A DNA stretch of 18,244 nt, from assembly GCA_016931365.1 (NCBI GenBank), contig JAFGEY010000319.1, positions 1 to 18,244 on the forward strand. Reading direction: 5' to 3'. This stretch comes from Anaerolineae bacterium (lineage in GTDB: Bacteria > Chloroflexota > Anaerolineae > JAFGEY01). How positions within the stretch are numbered: position 1 is the first letter of the stretch; each line of letters opens with the position of its first letter. Positions 1 through 6,828 of the stretch are shown here, piece after piece. The position numbers and the translations under genes are program-made. Under the pieces are notes generated by a model. It was not told the origin of the DNA. It made no database searches and saw only the letters and a list, made by a program, of their open reading frames with translations.

Positions 1-1095
1 GGCGCGGTGCAGGTCACGGCCAGCCACAACCCTGCCGAATTTAATGGCCTCAAGTTGCAAATCGGCACCGATCCGGTCGCCGGCGAAGAACTGCAACACG
101 TCGAGCGGCTGATTGCCAACCGAACGTTCATCTCCGGGCACGGTAAAGTGACCACCACCGACATGATTACCCCCTATCGTCACTGCATCCAGCAAAAAGT
201 GCGCCTCAAGCGCCCGCTCAAAGTCGTCGTCGACGCGGGCAACGGCGTCAACGGGCCGCTGGCCGTGCAAGTGCTGCAAGACCTGGGCTGCGTGGTTTCG
301 CCGCTTTACTGTGAGCCGGATGGCACCTTTCCCAACCATCCATCCGATCCCGCCGAGGCTGAAAACCTGCAAGACCTGGTCGCCAAGGTCAAAGAGATCG
401 ACGCGGACGTGGGCATTGCCTTTGACGGCGACGGTGACCGCATCGGCATCGTCGATGAGCGGGGTGAGATCGTGCCACCCGACCGCTACCTGCTGCTCTT
501 TGTCCGCGAGGCGCTGCGCGGCGGCCCGGCCAAGGTCGTTTTTGAGGTGCGCTGCTCGGAAGCACTGTTCGACGGCGTGGTCAAATTCGGCGGCATCCCG
601 GTGATGTCGCGCTGCGGCAATACGGCCATTCTGCCGCGCATGCGCCAGGAAAGAGCCGTGCTCGGCGGCGAGTTGAGCGGCCACGTCTTTTTCAACGACC
701 CACCGATCGATTTTGACGACGCACTCTTGGCCGCCGCGCGGCTACTCGAATACATCGCTGCCGAGGACAAGTCGCTCAGCGAGATGCTCGCCGATACCTG
801 GTCGGGCCTGCCTGAATACGTCAGCTCGCCGGAACTGCGCGTGCCCTGCCCCGATTTCCGCAAAACGGAGGTGGTCGACAAGGTGCGTGCCGCCTTTATG
901 GGCACCCGCCGCGTGATCGACCTTGACGGCGCACGCATCTATTTTGACGAACACGCCTGGGCACTGATCCGTTCCTCGAACACCCAGCCGCGCCTGTCGA
1001 TCCGTTTTGAGGCACAGAACGAGAAGCAGTTGGCCCAGATCAAGGCCGAGGTCAAACGAGAGCTGTCCAAGTACCTGCCTGATGTAGAGTTCTGA
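1..1095 (+). CDS. Phosphomannomutase/phosphoglucomutase family protein, 5' truncated by the window edge
   Basis: This is an alpha-D-phosphohexomutase, which moves phosphate between C1 and C6 of a hexose and so feeds nucleotide-sugar synthesis in the cytoplasm. The frame is open from base 1, and the first visible residues are GAVQVTASHNP, whose serine is the phosphorylated catalytic residue. Most of domain 1 (about 90 residues, judged from the paralogue downstream) therefore lies outside the window. The Mg-binding DGDGDR motif is encoded near 424-441, the sugar-binding GGELSGH loop near 664-684, and the phosphate-binding RSSNTQP loop near 970-990, so domains 2 to 4 are complete. The position that usually reads GHS ahead of the sugar loop reads GNT here. 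The GTG at 7 is an internal valine, not a start. A paralogue follows after an 80-nt repeat-rich spacer. The family is certain; whether the substrate is mannose, glucose or glucosamine phosphate cannot be read from this. Confidence 0.93.
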   Translation, partial: GAVQVTASHNPAEFNGLKLQIGTDPVAGEELQHVERLIANRTFISGHGKVTTTDMITPYRHCIQQKVRLKRPLKVVVDAGNGVNGPLAVQVLQDLGCVVSPLYCEPDGTFPNHPSDPAEAENLQDLVAKVKEIDADVGIAFDGDGDRIGIVDERGEIVPPDRYLLLFVREALRGGPAKVVFEVRCSEALFDGVVKFGGIPVMSRCGNTAILPRMRQERAVLGGELSGHVFFNDPPIDFDDALLAAARLLEYIAAEDKSLSEMLADTWSGLPEYVSSPELRVPCPDFRKTEVVDKVRAAFMGTRRVIDLDGARIYFDEHAWALIRSSNTQPRLSIRFEAQNEKQLAQIKAEVKRELSKYLPDVEF

Positions 1096-1175
1096 ACGTA
1101 TTCCGTATTGCGTATTCCGTATTTTCCTTATTCCTTACTCCCCTTATTCCTTAGTCCTTATTCCGGGGTTTTTGT
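1096..1175. repeat. Spacer of degenerate TATTCC direct repeats
   Basis: The spacer between the two phosphohexomutase genes is built from the hexamer TATTCC, seen at 1099, 1113, 1129, 1145 and 1159. The spacing is 14 to 16 nt, with decayed copies (TTACTCC, TTAGTCC) between them. The top strand is pyrimidine-rich here and unlike the flanking GC-rich coding DNA. No hairpin, terminator or clear promoter is visible, and the downstream ATG lacks a good ribosome binding site. Confidence 0.7.
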
Positions 1176-2606
1176 ATGGACATAAGCATTTTCCGCGCTT
1201 ACAGCATTCGCGGCATCGCCGATCAAACGCTCACCGCCGGCGACATGCGCCTCATCGGCCAGGCGACGGGCACGTTGCTGGCCGAACAAGGCATCGACCG
1301 GGCCGTGGTCGGACGCGATGTGCGGGTCAGTTCATTGGGCCTGTCGGCGGCGCTGATCGACGGGCTGCTCGCCACCGGCCTCCATCTGATCGATATCCAC
1401 ACCTGCGTCACGCCGATGCTCAACTGGGCGACCGATCACTATGAGGCCGGCGCCGGACTGATGGTCACTGCCAGCCACAACCCAGCCGATTACAACGGGC
1501 TCAAAATCCGCACCGACCACTCGCTGGGCGACCAGGAACTTGCCCGCATCTATCACGTAGCCGCAAGCGGGCGCTTCCGGCAGGAACAAGGCACGCTGAC
1601 CCATCATGACCCGACCGCCGATTACCTTGCCGCGATCTCGAATGTCGTGCAGATAGGGCAGCCGCTGCGCGTCGTCGTCGACGCGGGAAATGGCGCGGCG
1701 TGCGATCTGTCGCCGGCACTGATCAAGCTGTTAGGGTGCAAAGTGATCCCGCTCTACTGCGAGCCGGACGGACGCTTCCCAAACCGCATCCCCGATCCTA
1801 CCGCGCCCGGCGCGCTTGATGCCTTGTCCGCGCGAGTAGTCGAAGAACGAGCCGATGCAGGCCTGGGCTACGACGGCGACGGCGACCGCTTGGCCATGGT
1901 CGATGAGCGAGGCAGGGTTGTGTTTGGCGATCAACTGCTGACTCTGCTGGCGCAGCAGGCGCTTTGCGCTCTCAAGAGCGCGCGCACCCCAAAGGGCGCG
2001 CGCACCCCAGAGGGCGCGAGCGAATATCCTGGGGCAACCGTCGTCTATGAACTCTCCTGCACGCAAGCTCTTCAGGAAACGGTCGAGGCGTTGGGCGGCA
2101 CGGCGATCCCCTGCCCAGTGGGCTATGCCTTTGTCCATGAGGCGATGCGCCGACACAGCGCCCTTCTTGGCGGCGAAGCGGCCGGTCACCTATTTTTCGA
2201 CCAGCCCGGCTTCCTTTTCGACGACGCCATGCTGGCCACAGCGCGGATGCTGGCCCTGCTCGGGGCGAGCAAGCGACCTTTCTCCGCCCTGCTGGCCGAC
2301 CTACCGCAGTATCATCTCTCGCCCGAACATCGCTTTCAGTGCCCCGACCATCTAAAACAGCCCGTCGTCCAGGCTGTGCAGTCCCATTTTGCCGATCAGG
2401 GCTTTGCCATCGAGCGGATGGACGGAGCCAAGATTCATTTTGGTGACGGCTGGGCCTTATTCCGCCCCTCGAACACGCAGCCCGCCGTGACCCTGCGTTG
2501 CGAGGCCAAGACGAAGGTGCGATTGGAGACAATCGAGTGCTTGATGCTCGACGTCGTGCGTGACGTGTTGACTACCGCCGGTATCACTATGCGCAACGCG
2601 CATTAG
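1176..2606 (+). CDS. Phosphomannomutase/phosphoglucomutase paralogue, complete
   Basis: A 476-residue alpha-D-phosphohexomutase, the usual family length of about 450-480. The N-terminal FRAYSIRG resembles the family FRxYDIRG start. The phosphoserine loop TASHNP puts the catalytic serine at residue 100. The metal loop DGDGDR is at 233-238, the sugar loop GGEAAGH at 332-338 and the phosphate loop RPSNTQP at 430-436. The usual Ser of the sugar loop (GExSGH) is Ala, and the usual GHS is GYA, so sugar contacts differ from textbook enzymes. Residues 268-281 are an extra loop made by an 18-nt tandem duplication. The ATG at 1176 lacks an obvious Shine-Dalgarno sequence but gives the expected N-terminus. 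It shares DAGNG and the LYCEPDG stretch with the upstream gene, pointing to tandem duplication. A nucleotide-sugar supply role is inferred; the exact substrate is unknown. Confidence 0.92.
   Translation: MDISIFRAYSIRGIADQTLTAGDMRLIGQATGTLLAEQGIDRAVVGRDVRVSSLGLSAALIDGLLATGLHLIDIHTCVTPMLNWATDHYEAGAGLMVTASHNPADYNGLKIRTDHSLGDQELARIYHVAASGRFRQEQGTLTHHDPTADYLAAISNVVQIGQPLRVVVDAGNGAACDLSPALIKLLGCKVIPLYCEPDGRFPNRIPDPTAPGALDALSARVVEERADAGLGYDGDGDRLAMVDERGRVVFGDQLLTLLAQQALCALKSARTPKGARTPEGASEYPGATVVYELSCTQALQETVEALGGTAIPCPVGYAFVHEAMRRHSALLGGEAAGHLFFDQPGFLFDDAMLATARMLALLGASKRPFSALLADLPQYHLSPEHRFQCPDHLKQPVVQAVQSHFADQGFAIERMDGAKIHFGDGWALFRPSNTQPAVTLRCEAKTKVRLETIECLMLDVVRDVLTTAGITMRNAH
1978..2013 (+). repeat. 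18-nt in-frame tandem duplication inside the second phosphohexomutase
   Basis: Two adjacent 18-nt units (1978-1995 and 1996-2013) match at 17 of 18 positions. A partial third unit follows. They encode ARTPKG and ARTPEG in a loop between the metal-binding and sugar-binding motifs. The first paralogue lacks this insertion, so it is probably a recent slippage expansion tolerated in a surface loop. Confidence 0.85.
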
Positions 2607-2663
2607 CCTCATTGCCATTGCCGCAATCCCCAACGTAGAAGAAAGAAACTCGGGAATTACTTG

Positions 2664-2696
2664 GCCTCGCAAAAAACACTTGGTTTGCAATGAAAG
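2664..2696 (+). repeat. Left arm of an imperfect 33-nt inverted repeat framing the caspase-TIR gene
   Basis: This stretch matches the reverse complement of 4127-4159 at 28 of 33 positions, including a perfect 12-nt core GGTTTGCAATGA and a shared A6 run. The two arms point inward and enclose about 1.5 kb containing only the caspase-TIR gene and its promoter. No flanking target duplication is evident. It may be one copy of a dispersed genomic repeat or the end of a mobile cassette. Confidence 0.7.
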
Positions 2697-2727
2697 TGGA
2701 TAACTTGCGTCTCCGTCGATGCACACC

Positions 2728-2757
2728 TTGCCCATTCTCCCCCACGTGTTGTATAAT
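2728..2757 (+). promoter_or_regulatory. Probable sigma-70-type promoter of the caspase-TIR gene
   Basis: A perfect TATAAT at 2752-2757 lies 18 nt downstream of TTGCCC (2728-2733), which matches the first three bases of the -35 consensus. Transcription would begin near 2764, giving a leader of about 90 nt. The leader contains a small GCAAG/CTTGC hairpin at 2806-2819. The remainder of the 248-nt gap (2607-2854) holds the inverted-repeat arm and no gene I can support. Confidence 0.6.
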
Positions 2758-2854
2758 GATCTCTATCTATTCGCCACGCTGTAAAAGAAACTATGTTTTT
2801 TGACAGCAAGCTCGCTTGCCAAAACCTGGTTTATTTAGACCAAAGGGGGACCCT

Positions 2855-4120
2855 ATGCCTGGAATGGAAAACGCTCACGCGCTCGTCATCGGCATCGCCA
2901 ATTACAAGGCGATCAACCCGCTGCCGCCCACCGTCCTCAAGGACGCCCAAGACGTCTATAACACGCTCGTCAATCCCAACCAGGGCGGCTATTACCCGAA
3001 CAACGTCCAATTGTTGCTCGATCAAGCAGCGACCGGCGCGGCGTTGCGCCAGGGGTTGGCCGATCTCGCCGCACGCAGCAACCCCGATTCGGTGGTCGCG
3101 TTGTACCTGTCCAGCCACGGCGGACAGGTCGAGTCCGGGGCGCACGCCGGCGAATACATCCTGCCCGTCGACGTCGATTACACATCCGACGTGGCTGTCG
3201 CCCGCACAGCGATCTCTGGGACCGAGTTTACCGATGCGTTGCGCAAAATAACGGCGCGCAAAGTGCTGATCCTGTTCGACTGCTGCCACTCGGGCGGCAT
3301 CGGCCAGCCCAAGGACGTGACGGCGCCAACGATGAAGGGCGGCCTGCCCGATCGCTATTACGAGACGCTCAAGCAGGGGCGCGGGCGGGCCATCCTGGCC
3401 TCCTCCCGCTCCGACGAGTATTCGTGGGTGCTGCCCGGCGACGATAACAGCCTGTTCACGAAACAGCTTCTCGCCGGTATGCGCGGCGGCATCGCCAGCG
3501 ATGACGGTATGATCCGCATCTTTGACCTGTTCGAGTACGTCCAGCCCAAAGTGACCGTCGCCCAGCCCAACCAGCACCCCATCTTTAAGGCCGAGATCGA
3601 GGAAAATTTCCCCGTCGCGCTCTACCTGGGCGGGCAAAAGGGCGTCGTGCCGCGCGTGGACACAGAACGCGGCTATCGCTATGACGTGTTCGTCAGCTAT
3701 GCCGAAAAGGACGCCGTCGACGCCGACTGGGTCTGGGAGACGCTACTGCCCAAACTGGAGGGCGCCGGCCTGCAAGTCGCCATCTCAGACGACGTGCGCG
3801 AGCTGGGTGTCTCGCGGGTGGTCAACATCGAGCGCGGCATTGAGCAGTCCAAGCGCACCTTAATCGTGCTCTCGCCAGCCTACCTGGGCGACAACATGGC
3901 CCAGTTTGAGAATGTGATGTCGCAGACGGTGAGCATCCAGGAGAGCGCGGCGCGCATGATCCCGGTGATCGTTCAGCCGTTTGACCTGGGCCTGCTGCCG
4001 CAGCGCCTCAACCCTAACATCGTCGCTCCGGCCGACCTGACTCAGCCGGGCCGCCGCGCCGAGCGGCAGTGGGATCGCCTGGTGCAAACCCTGCAAAGCC
4101 CGTTGGCGTCGTTGTTTTAG
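2855..4120 (+). CDS. Caspase-like (peptidase C14/metacaspase) protease fused to a C-terminal TIR domain
   Basis: A 421-residue two-domain protein without signal peptide or membrane segment. Residues 5-258 form a caspase-fold peptidase: the opening beta strand ALVIGIANYK, catalytic His88 in SSHGG, and catalytic Cys144 in DCCHSG, as in metacaspases. Residues 275-415 form a TIR domain starting RYDVFVSYAEKD, with a central LIVLSPAYL strand and an FE pair at 351-352. The start is the ATG at 2855, preceded by AAAGGGGGA; an upstream in-frame TTG at 2816 has no ribosome binding site. Such fusions occur in bacterial conflict and programmed-death contexts, with the TIR acting as NAD-consuming enzyme, signal maker or oligomerising adaptor. 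The cleaved target is unknown. It has its own promoter, and the next gene begins 69 nt downstream with no clear terminator between. Domain calls are secure; an immune role is inferred. Confidence 0.92.
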   Translation: MPGMENAHALVIGIANYKAINPLPPTVLKDAQDVYNTLVNPNQGGYYPNNVQLLLDQAATGAALRQGLADLAARSNPDSVVALYLSSHGGQVESGAHAGEYILPVDVDYTSDVAVARTAISGTEFTDALRKITARKVLILFDCCHSGGIGQPKDVTAPTMKGGLPDRYYETLKQGRGRAILASSRSDEYSWVLPGDDNSLFTKQLLAGMRGGIASDDGMIRIFDLFEYVQPKVTVAQPNQHPIFKAEIEENFPVALYLGGQKGVVPRVDTERGYRYDVFVSYAEKDAVDADWVWETLLPKLEGAGLQVAISDDVRELGVSRVVNIERGIEQSKRTLIVLSPAYLGDNMAQFENVMSQTVSIQESAARMIPVIVQPFDLGLLPQRLNPNIVAPADLTQPGRRAERQWDRLVQTLQSPLASLF

Positions 4121-4126
4121 CATTGT

Positions 4127-4159
4127 CTGTCATTGCAAACCGAACGTTTTTTGTGAGGC
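4127..4159 (-). repeat. Right arm of the 33-nt inverted repeat framing the caspase-TIR gene
   Basis: Read on the - strand this matches 2664-2696 at 28 of 33 positions. It begins 6 nt after the caspase-TIR stop codon, so the repeat ends almost exactly at the gene boundary. A T6 run occurs inside it, but no GC-rich stem precedes that run, so I do not read it as a terminator. Confidence 0.7.
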
Positions 4160-4189
4160 GAAAACCACTTTTGTCACGAGGATAGCCGC

Positions 4190-5812
4190 TTGAAACACTC
4201 AAAACATCTTGTCTATATTCTGTTCATCCTGACCATCGCCCTCTCGGCCTGCGCCAAACCGTCGCCAACCGCCACAGCGACAGCCGTACCCACGGCGACC
4301 GCCACCCGCACGGCGACAAGCACTGCGACCGCGGCGCCGACGCTCACATCGACCAACACGGCAACGGCAACGCCCACATCCACGGCGACCGCGACGGCAA
4401 CGCCAACCAGCACGGCGACAGCAACGCCGACGTCCACCCCGACCCCATCGCCCACCCCCACGCTGATCCAACCGCTGCCGCCCACGTCGACGCCCACGCC
4501 GATCTACGCGCCACCGACGGCGACGCCGGCCCCCGAGTCGCGCGTGCAGGTGGTGCTGGCGATGCCGCCGCAGAGCGACATGCTCGGCGCCAGCCAGACC
4601 TTTGACGTGGTGCGCAAGCGCGGCCTGCACACCGTCAGCTTTATCGCCCTCGACAACCACCCCGATTTCGTGCGCCTGAGCATCGCCGACGGGCACCTGC
4701 CCGGCCTGTACGTAGACCCGGAGGCGGACATTGCTGCGCAGATCGATCAATGGGAAGCGCTGCTGACCCGGCTGAGCGGCGGGCTGTTCACGCCCCGTCT
4801 GGCGCTGATCCAGGAGGGCACGGACAGCTCGGAACTGCTGGCGCGGGGCTACACCGTTGTCGAGGCGGCGGCGCAGGTCAACGGCGACGCGGCCCAAATC
4901 GTCCAACTGACGCTGGGGCGAGGCGGCGCGCAGCAGTTGGCCGGCCTGGCCTACGCCGCGTCGACCTACGGCCTGGGCCTCGGCCCGCACCTGGTCGCCG
5001 AGCAGATCAATGTCGAGCCGTTTGTACGTCCAGCACCGGCAACCACGTTGGACGAGTTCAAAGCGCGCTACCTGATCATCCTCGATCCCGGTCACACCCG
5101 CGCCGACAACGGCACGCCGATCTATCCGCCGGTGGGACGGGCGGTGCTGGAGCGCTGGGCGGTGCTGGAGCGCGCCTATGCCTGGAAAGCCCTGCTCGAC
5201 GCCGAGGGTTGGACCACGGTCTTTACCCACGACGACGACTCGCTCTTTGACGAGTACACGCGCACGCCCAACACCGTCGACGATGGGCAGAACAGTCGCC
5301 GCGATGACCTGCAATATCGCGCCAACCTGTGTTATTACCTGGGGGTTCGCTCCGGGCGCACGCCGGTGTTAATCAGCCTGCACGTCGATTCAATCGCCAA
5401 CCCGGACATCGTCGGCCCGCTGACCTTTTACGCCGCGCACGGCGATGTCGAGTTGATCCGGCAGGGCAAGCAGTTGGCCGAGGAAATGCACAACGCGCTG
5501 GCCCAGTTCTGGGTCGATCAAGAGATCGACGCGCCGGGGCGGGGCGTGCTGCACGCCGATACCTATGCCTGGGATCGCATGGCCGAGGCCGGGTACACGA
5601 CGATCGGCAACCGCTTTACCCTCACCGCGCCGGGGGCCAACATCCTGCCCACCGACCTGTATATCGCAGTGCTGATCGAGGCGGGGATGGCCACCCACCC
5701 GCCGGAAGCGCAGATTTTGGCTACTGTCGAAGGCAACGCGCTGCTGGCCGAGGTACACCACGTGGCCTTTGGGCGCTGGGTAGCGTGGATGCTCGCCGAC
5801 GCGGCCAAGTAA
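4190..5812 (+). CDS. Lipoprotein with Thr/Ala/Pro-rich stalk and C-terminal N-acetylmuramoyl-L-alanine amidase (amidase_3) domain
   Basis: A 540-residue predicted lipoprotein: a short basic N-terminus, a hydrophobic stretch (8-19) and a lipobox ALSAC with Cys21. Residues 22-116 are a low-complexity Thr/Ala/Pro stalk that would hold the rest away from the membrane. Residues 118-285 are a domain I do not recognise. Residues 294-535 resemble zinc-dependent amidase_3 enzymes, which cut the amide bond between N-acetylmuramic acid and the stem peptide. The visible ligand candidates are LDPGH (His302), a Glu at 321 or 327, SLHVD (His398) and VLIEAG (catalytic-type Glu497). The start is TTG at 4190, chosen because GAGG lies 8 nt upstream and the signal peptide begins there. 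It lies 38 nt before the first SPFH gene, so co-transcription is likely. The substrate might be another wall or surface polymer, as the fold is degenerate outside the motifs. Confidence 0.82.
   Translation: MKHSKHLVYILFILTIALSACAKPSPTATATAVPTATATRTATSTATAAPTLTSTNTATATPTSTATATATPTSTATATPTSTPTPSPTPTLIQPLPPTSTPTPIYAPPTATPAPESRVQVVLAMPPQSDMLGASQTFDVVRKRGLHTVSFIALDNHPDFVRLSIADGHLPGLYVDPEADIAAQIDQWEALLTRLSGGLFTPRLALIQEGTDSSELLARGYTVVEAAAQVNGDAAQIVQLTLGRGGAQQLAGLAYAASTYGLGLGPHLVAEQINVEPFVRPAPATTLDEFKARYLIILDPGHTRADNGTPIYPPVGRAVLERWAVLERAYAWKALLDAEGWTTVFTHDDDSLFDEYTRTPNTVDDGQNSRRDDLQYRANLCYYLGVRSGRTPVLISLHVDSIANPDIVGPLTFYAAHGDVELIRQGKQLAEEMHNALAQFWVDQEIDAPGRGVLHADTYAWDRMAEAGYTTIGNRFTLTAPGANILPTDLYIAVLIEAGMATHPPEAQILATVEGNALLAEVHHVAFGRWVAWMLADAAK
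4253..4537 (+). repeat. Low-complexity DNA encoding the Thr/Ala/Pro stalk
   Basis: About 285 nt of quasi-repetitive ACGGCGAC and CCACG-type units encode residues 22-116 of the amidase lipoprotein, almost all Thr, Ala, Ser and Pro in TATATPT-like patterns. Such stalks are common in secreted proteins of Chloroflexota. The tract is prone to length change by slippage and may be O-glycosylated. That last point is inference. Confidence 0.85.
5141..5173 (+). repeat. Short tandem duplication (18-nt period) in the amidase domain
   Basis: A 15-nt word, GCGGTGCTGGAGCGC, occurs exactly at 5141-5155 and again at 5159-5173. It encodes two successive AVLER segments, placing a Glu at both residue 321 and residue 327, next to the expected zinc-ligand glutamate position of amidase_3 enzymes. 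Confidence 0.8.
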
Positions 5813-5850
5813 ATTGGTATTCATTCTTTGCAGTGAAAGGAGTGTGCATA

Positions 5851-6828
5851 ATGGGTGTCCTGGTAGGTATGTTCGTCGGATTTTGTGTCTGGTTTATCTT
5901 TCGCTACCTGCTCACAGCATTTTACACCGTCGATCAAAACGAGCGGGCGGTGAAAACCATTTTTGGACGGGCCGAGCGCGTGGGCGACGCCACCATCGCC
6001 AACTCGCCGCTGGGTGAAATGCTCAGCGCGGAGCATAAACAACGCTACAACTATCCCGTGGTGCGCGTCATTCCGCCGGGCGGCCCCTACTTCAAATGGC
6101 CGTGGGAGCGCGTGTACAAGGTCTCCATCGCCACCCAAACTATGAATATGGCCCTCGACCCGGAAGACCCGCGAGCTAACGCCGGCGGCACTATTCTGGA
6201 AGGGGTGACCAAAGACCAACTCAACACCGGCCTCACCGGCCAGATCCGTTACCGAATAGCGGAGAGCAACCTGTACGCCTATATGTTCGGCGTCAAGCGG
6301 CCCATCTCGCACGTGATGGGCTACTTTGTCTCGGTGCTGCGCGAGCGCATCGCCAGCTTTGAAGCGCCGGTCCCCGATGCCGCACGCGGTGGTGAAATGA
6401 GCATTGTCACCGGCGTGTCGATTAACGACCTGCGCAAGAACCTGCGCGACCTGAACGAGCATATGGAGCGCGAGTGCGCCTCGTCGGCGGCCCGCTACGG
6501 CATCATCCTCGACGCCTCGCTGATCACAGGCATCGACCCGCCAGCCGAAGTCGAGTCGGCGCTGGCCGCGATCAACACCGCGCACAACCAAGTCTCGTCT
6601 GATATCAGCCTGGCTCAGGCTGCGGCTGACCAGAAAATCGTGCAATCCAGGCGAGCAGTGGAAATTGAGACCCTCAATGCGCAGGCCGAAGTGGAGCCGC
6701 TGATCGCATTGGCCGAGCAGTTGCGCGCGCTGCGCCAAAGTGGGCCGGCCGCACTGCAGGCTTATTTGCGGAATGTGCGGTTGCGGCTTTACGCCCATGC
6801 CCAACATATGGTGCGGGAGGTAGAATAA
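5851..6828 (+). CDS. Membrane-anchored SPFH (stomatin/prohibitin/HflC-like) protein 1
   Basis: A 325-residue protein. One N-terminal membrane segment (about 2-24) is followed by YTVDQNERAVKTIFGR, the entry to an SPFH domain that runs to about residue 235. A probable coiled coil, Ala/Gln/Glu-rich, covers about 240-293. SPFH proteins assemble into large membrane rings that organise microdomains and regulate membrane proteases. The ATG at 5851 is preceded by AAAGGAG with an 8-nt spacer. The frame is open far upstream into the amidase gene, but there is no ribosome binding site there and the extension has no sensible composition. The stop overlaps the next start (TAATG), so the two SPFH proteins are translationally coupled and probably form a hetero-oligomer, as HflK/HflC do. 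No FtsH-type protease is in the window. Confidence 0.88.
   Translation: MGVLVGMFVGFCVWFIFRYLLTAFYTVDQNERAVKTIFGRAERVGDATIANSPLGEMLSAEHKQRYNYPVVRVIPPGGPYFKWPWERVYKVSIATQTMNMALDPEDPRANAGGTILEGVTKDQLNTGLTGQIRYRIAESNLYAYMFGVKRPISHVMGYFVSVLRERIASFEAPVPDAARGGEMSIVTGVSINDLRKNLRDLNEHMERECASSAARYGIILDASLITGIDPPAEVESALAAINTAHNQVSSDISLAQAAADQKIVQSRRAVEIETLNAQAEVEPLIALAEQLRALRQSGPAALQAYLRNVRLRLYAHAQHMVREVE

Noticed and set aside
2816..2854. TTG start giving 13 more residues on the caspase-TIR protein
   Set aside because: No ribosome site before it, and the purine-rich AAAGGGGGA sits correctly for the ATG at 2855.
4121..4189. T-run near 4147-4152 as a terminator for the caspase-TIR gene
   Set aside because: No stable GC-rich stem precedes it. 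The sequence is explained as part of the inverted-repeat arm.
4253..4537. Repetitive tract as a possible CRISPR or satellite array
   Set aside because: The repeats are short, degenerate and in frame with a lipoprotein stalk; there are no spacers.
4199..5314. 371-residue Arg/Gly-rich frame on the - strand under the amidase
   Set aside because: The composition reflects the complement of the Thr/Ala/Pro-coding repeat; no start signal or domain.
5329..5850. Upstream extension of SPFH protein 1 into the amidase gene
   Set aside because: The frame is open by chance. AAAGGAG sits correctly before the ATG at 5851, and the extension is Arg/Gly-rich shadow sequence of the amidase.
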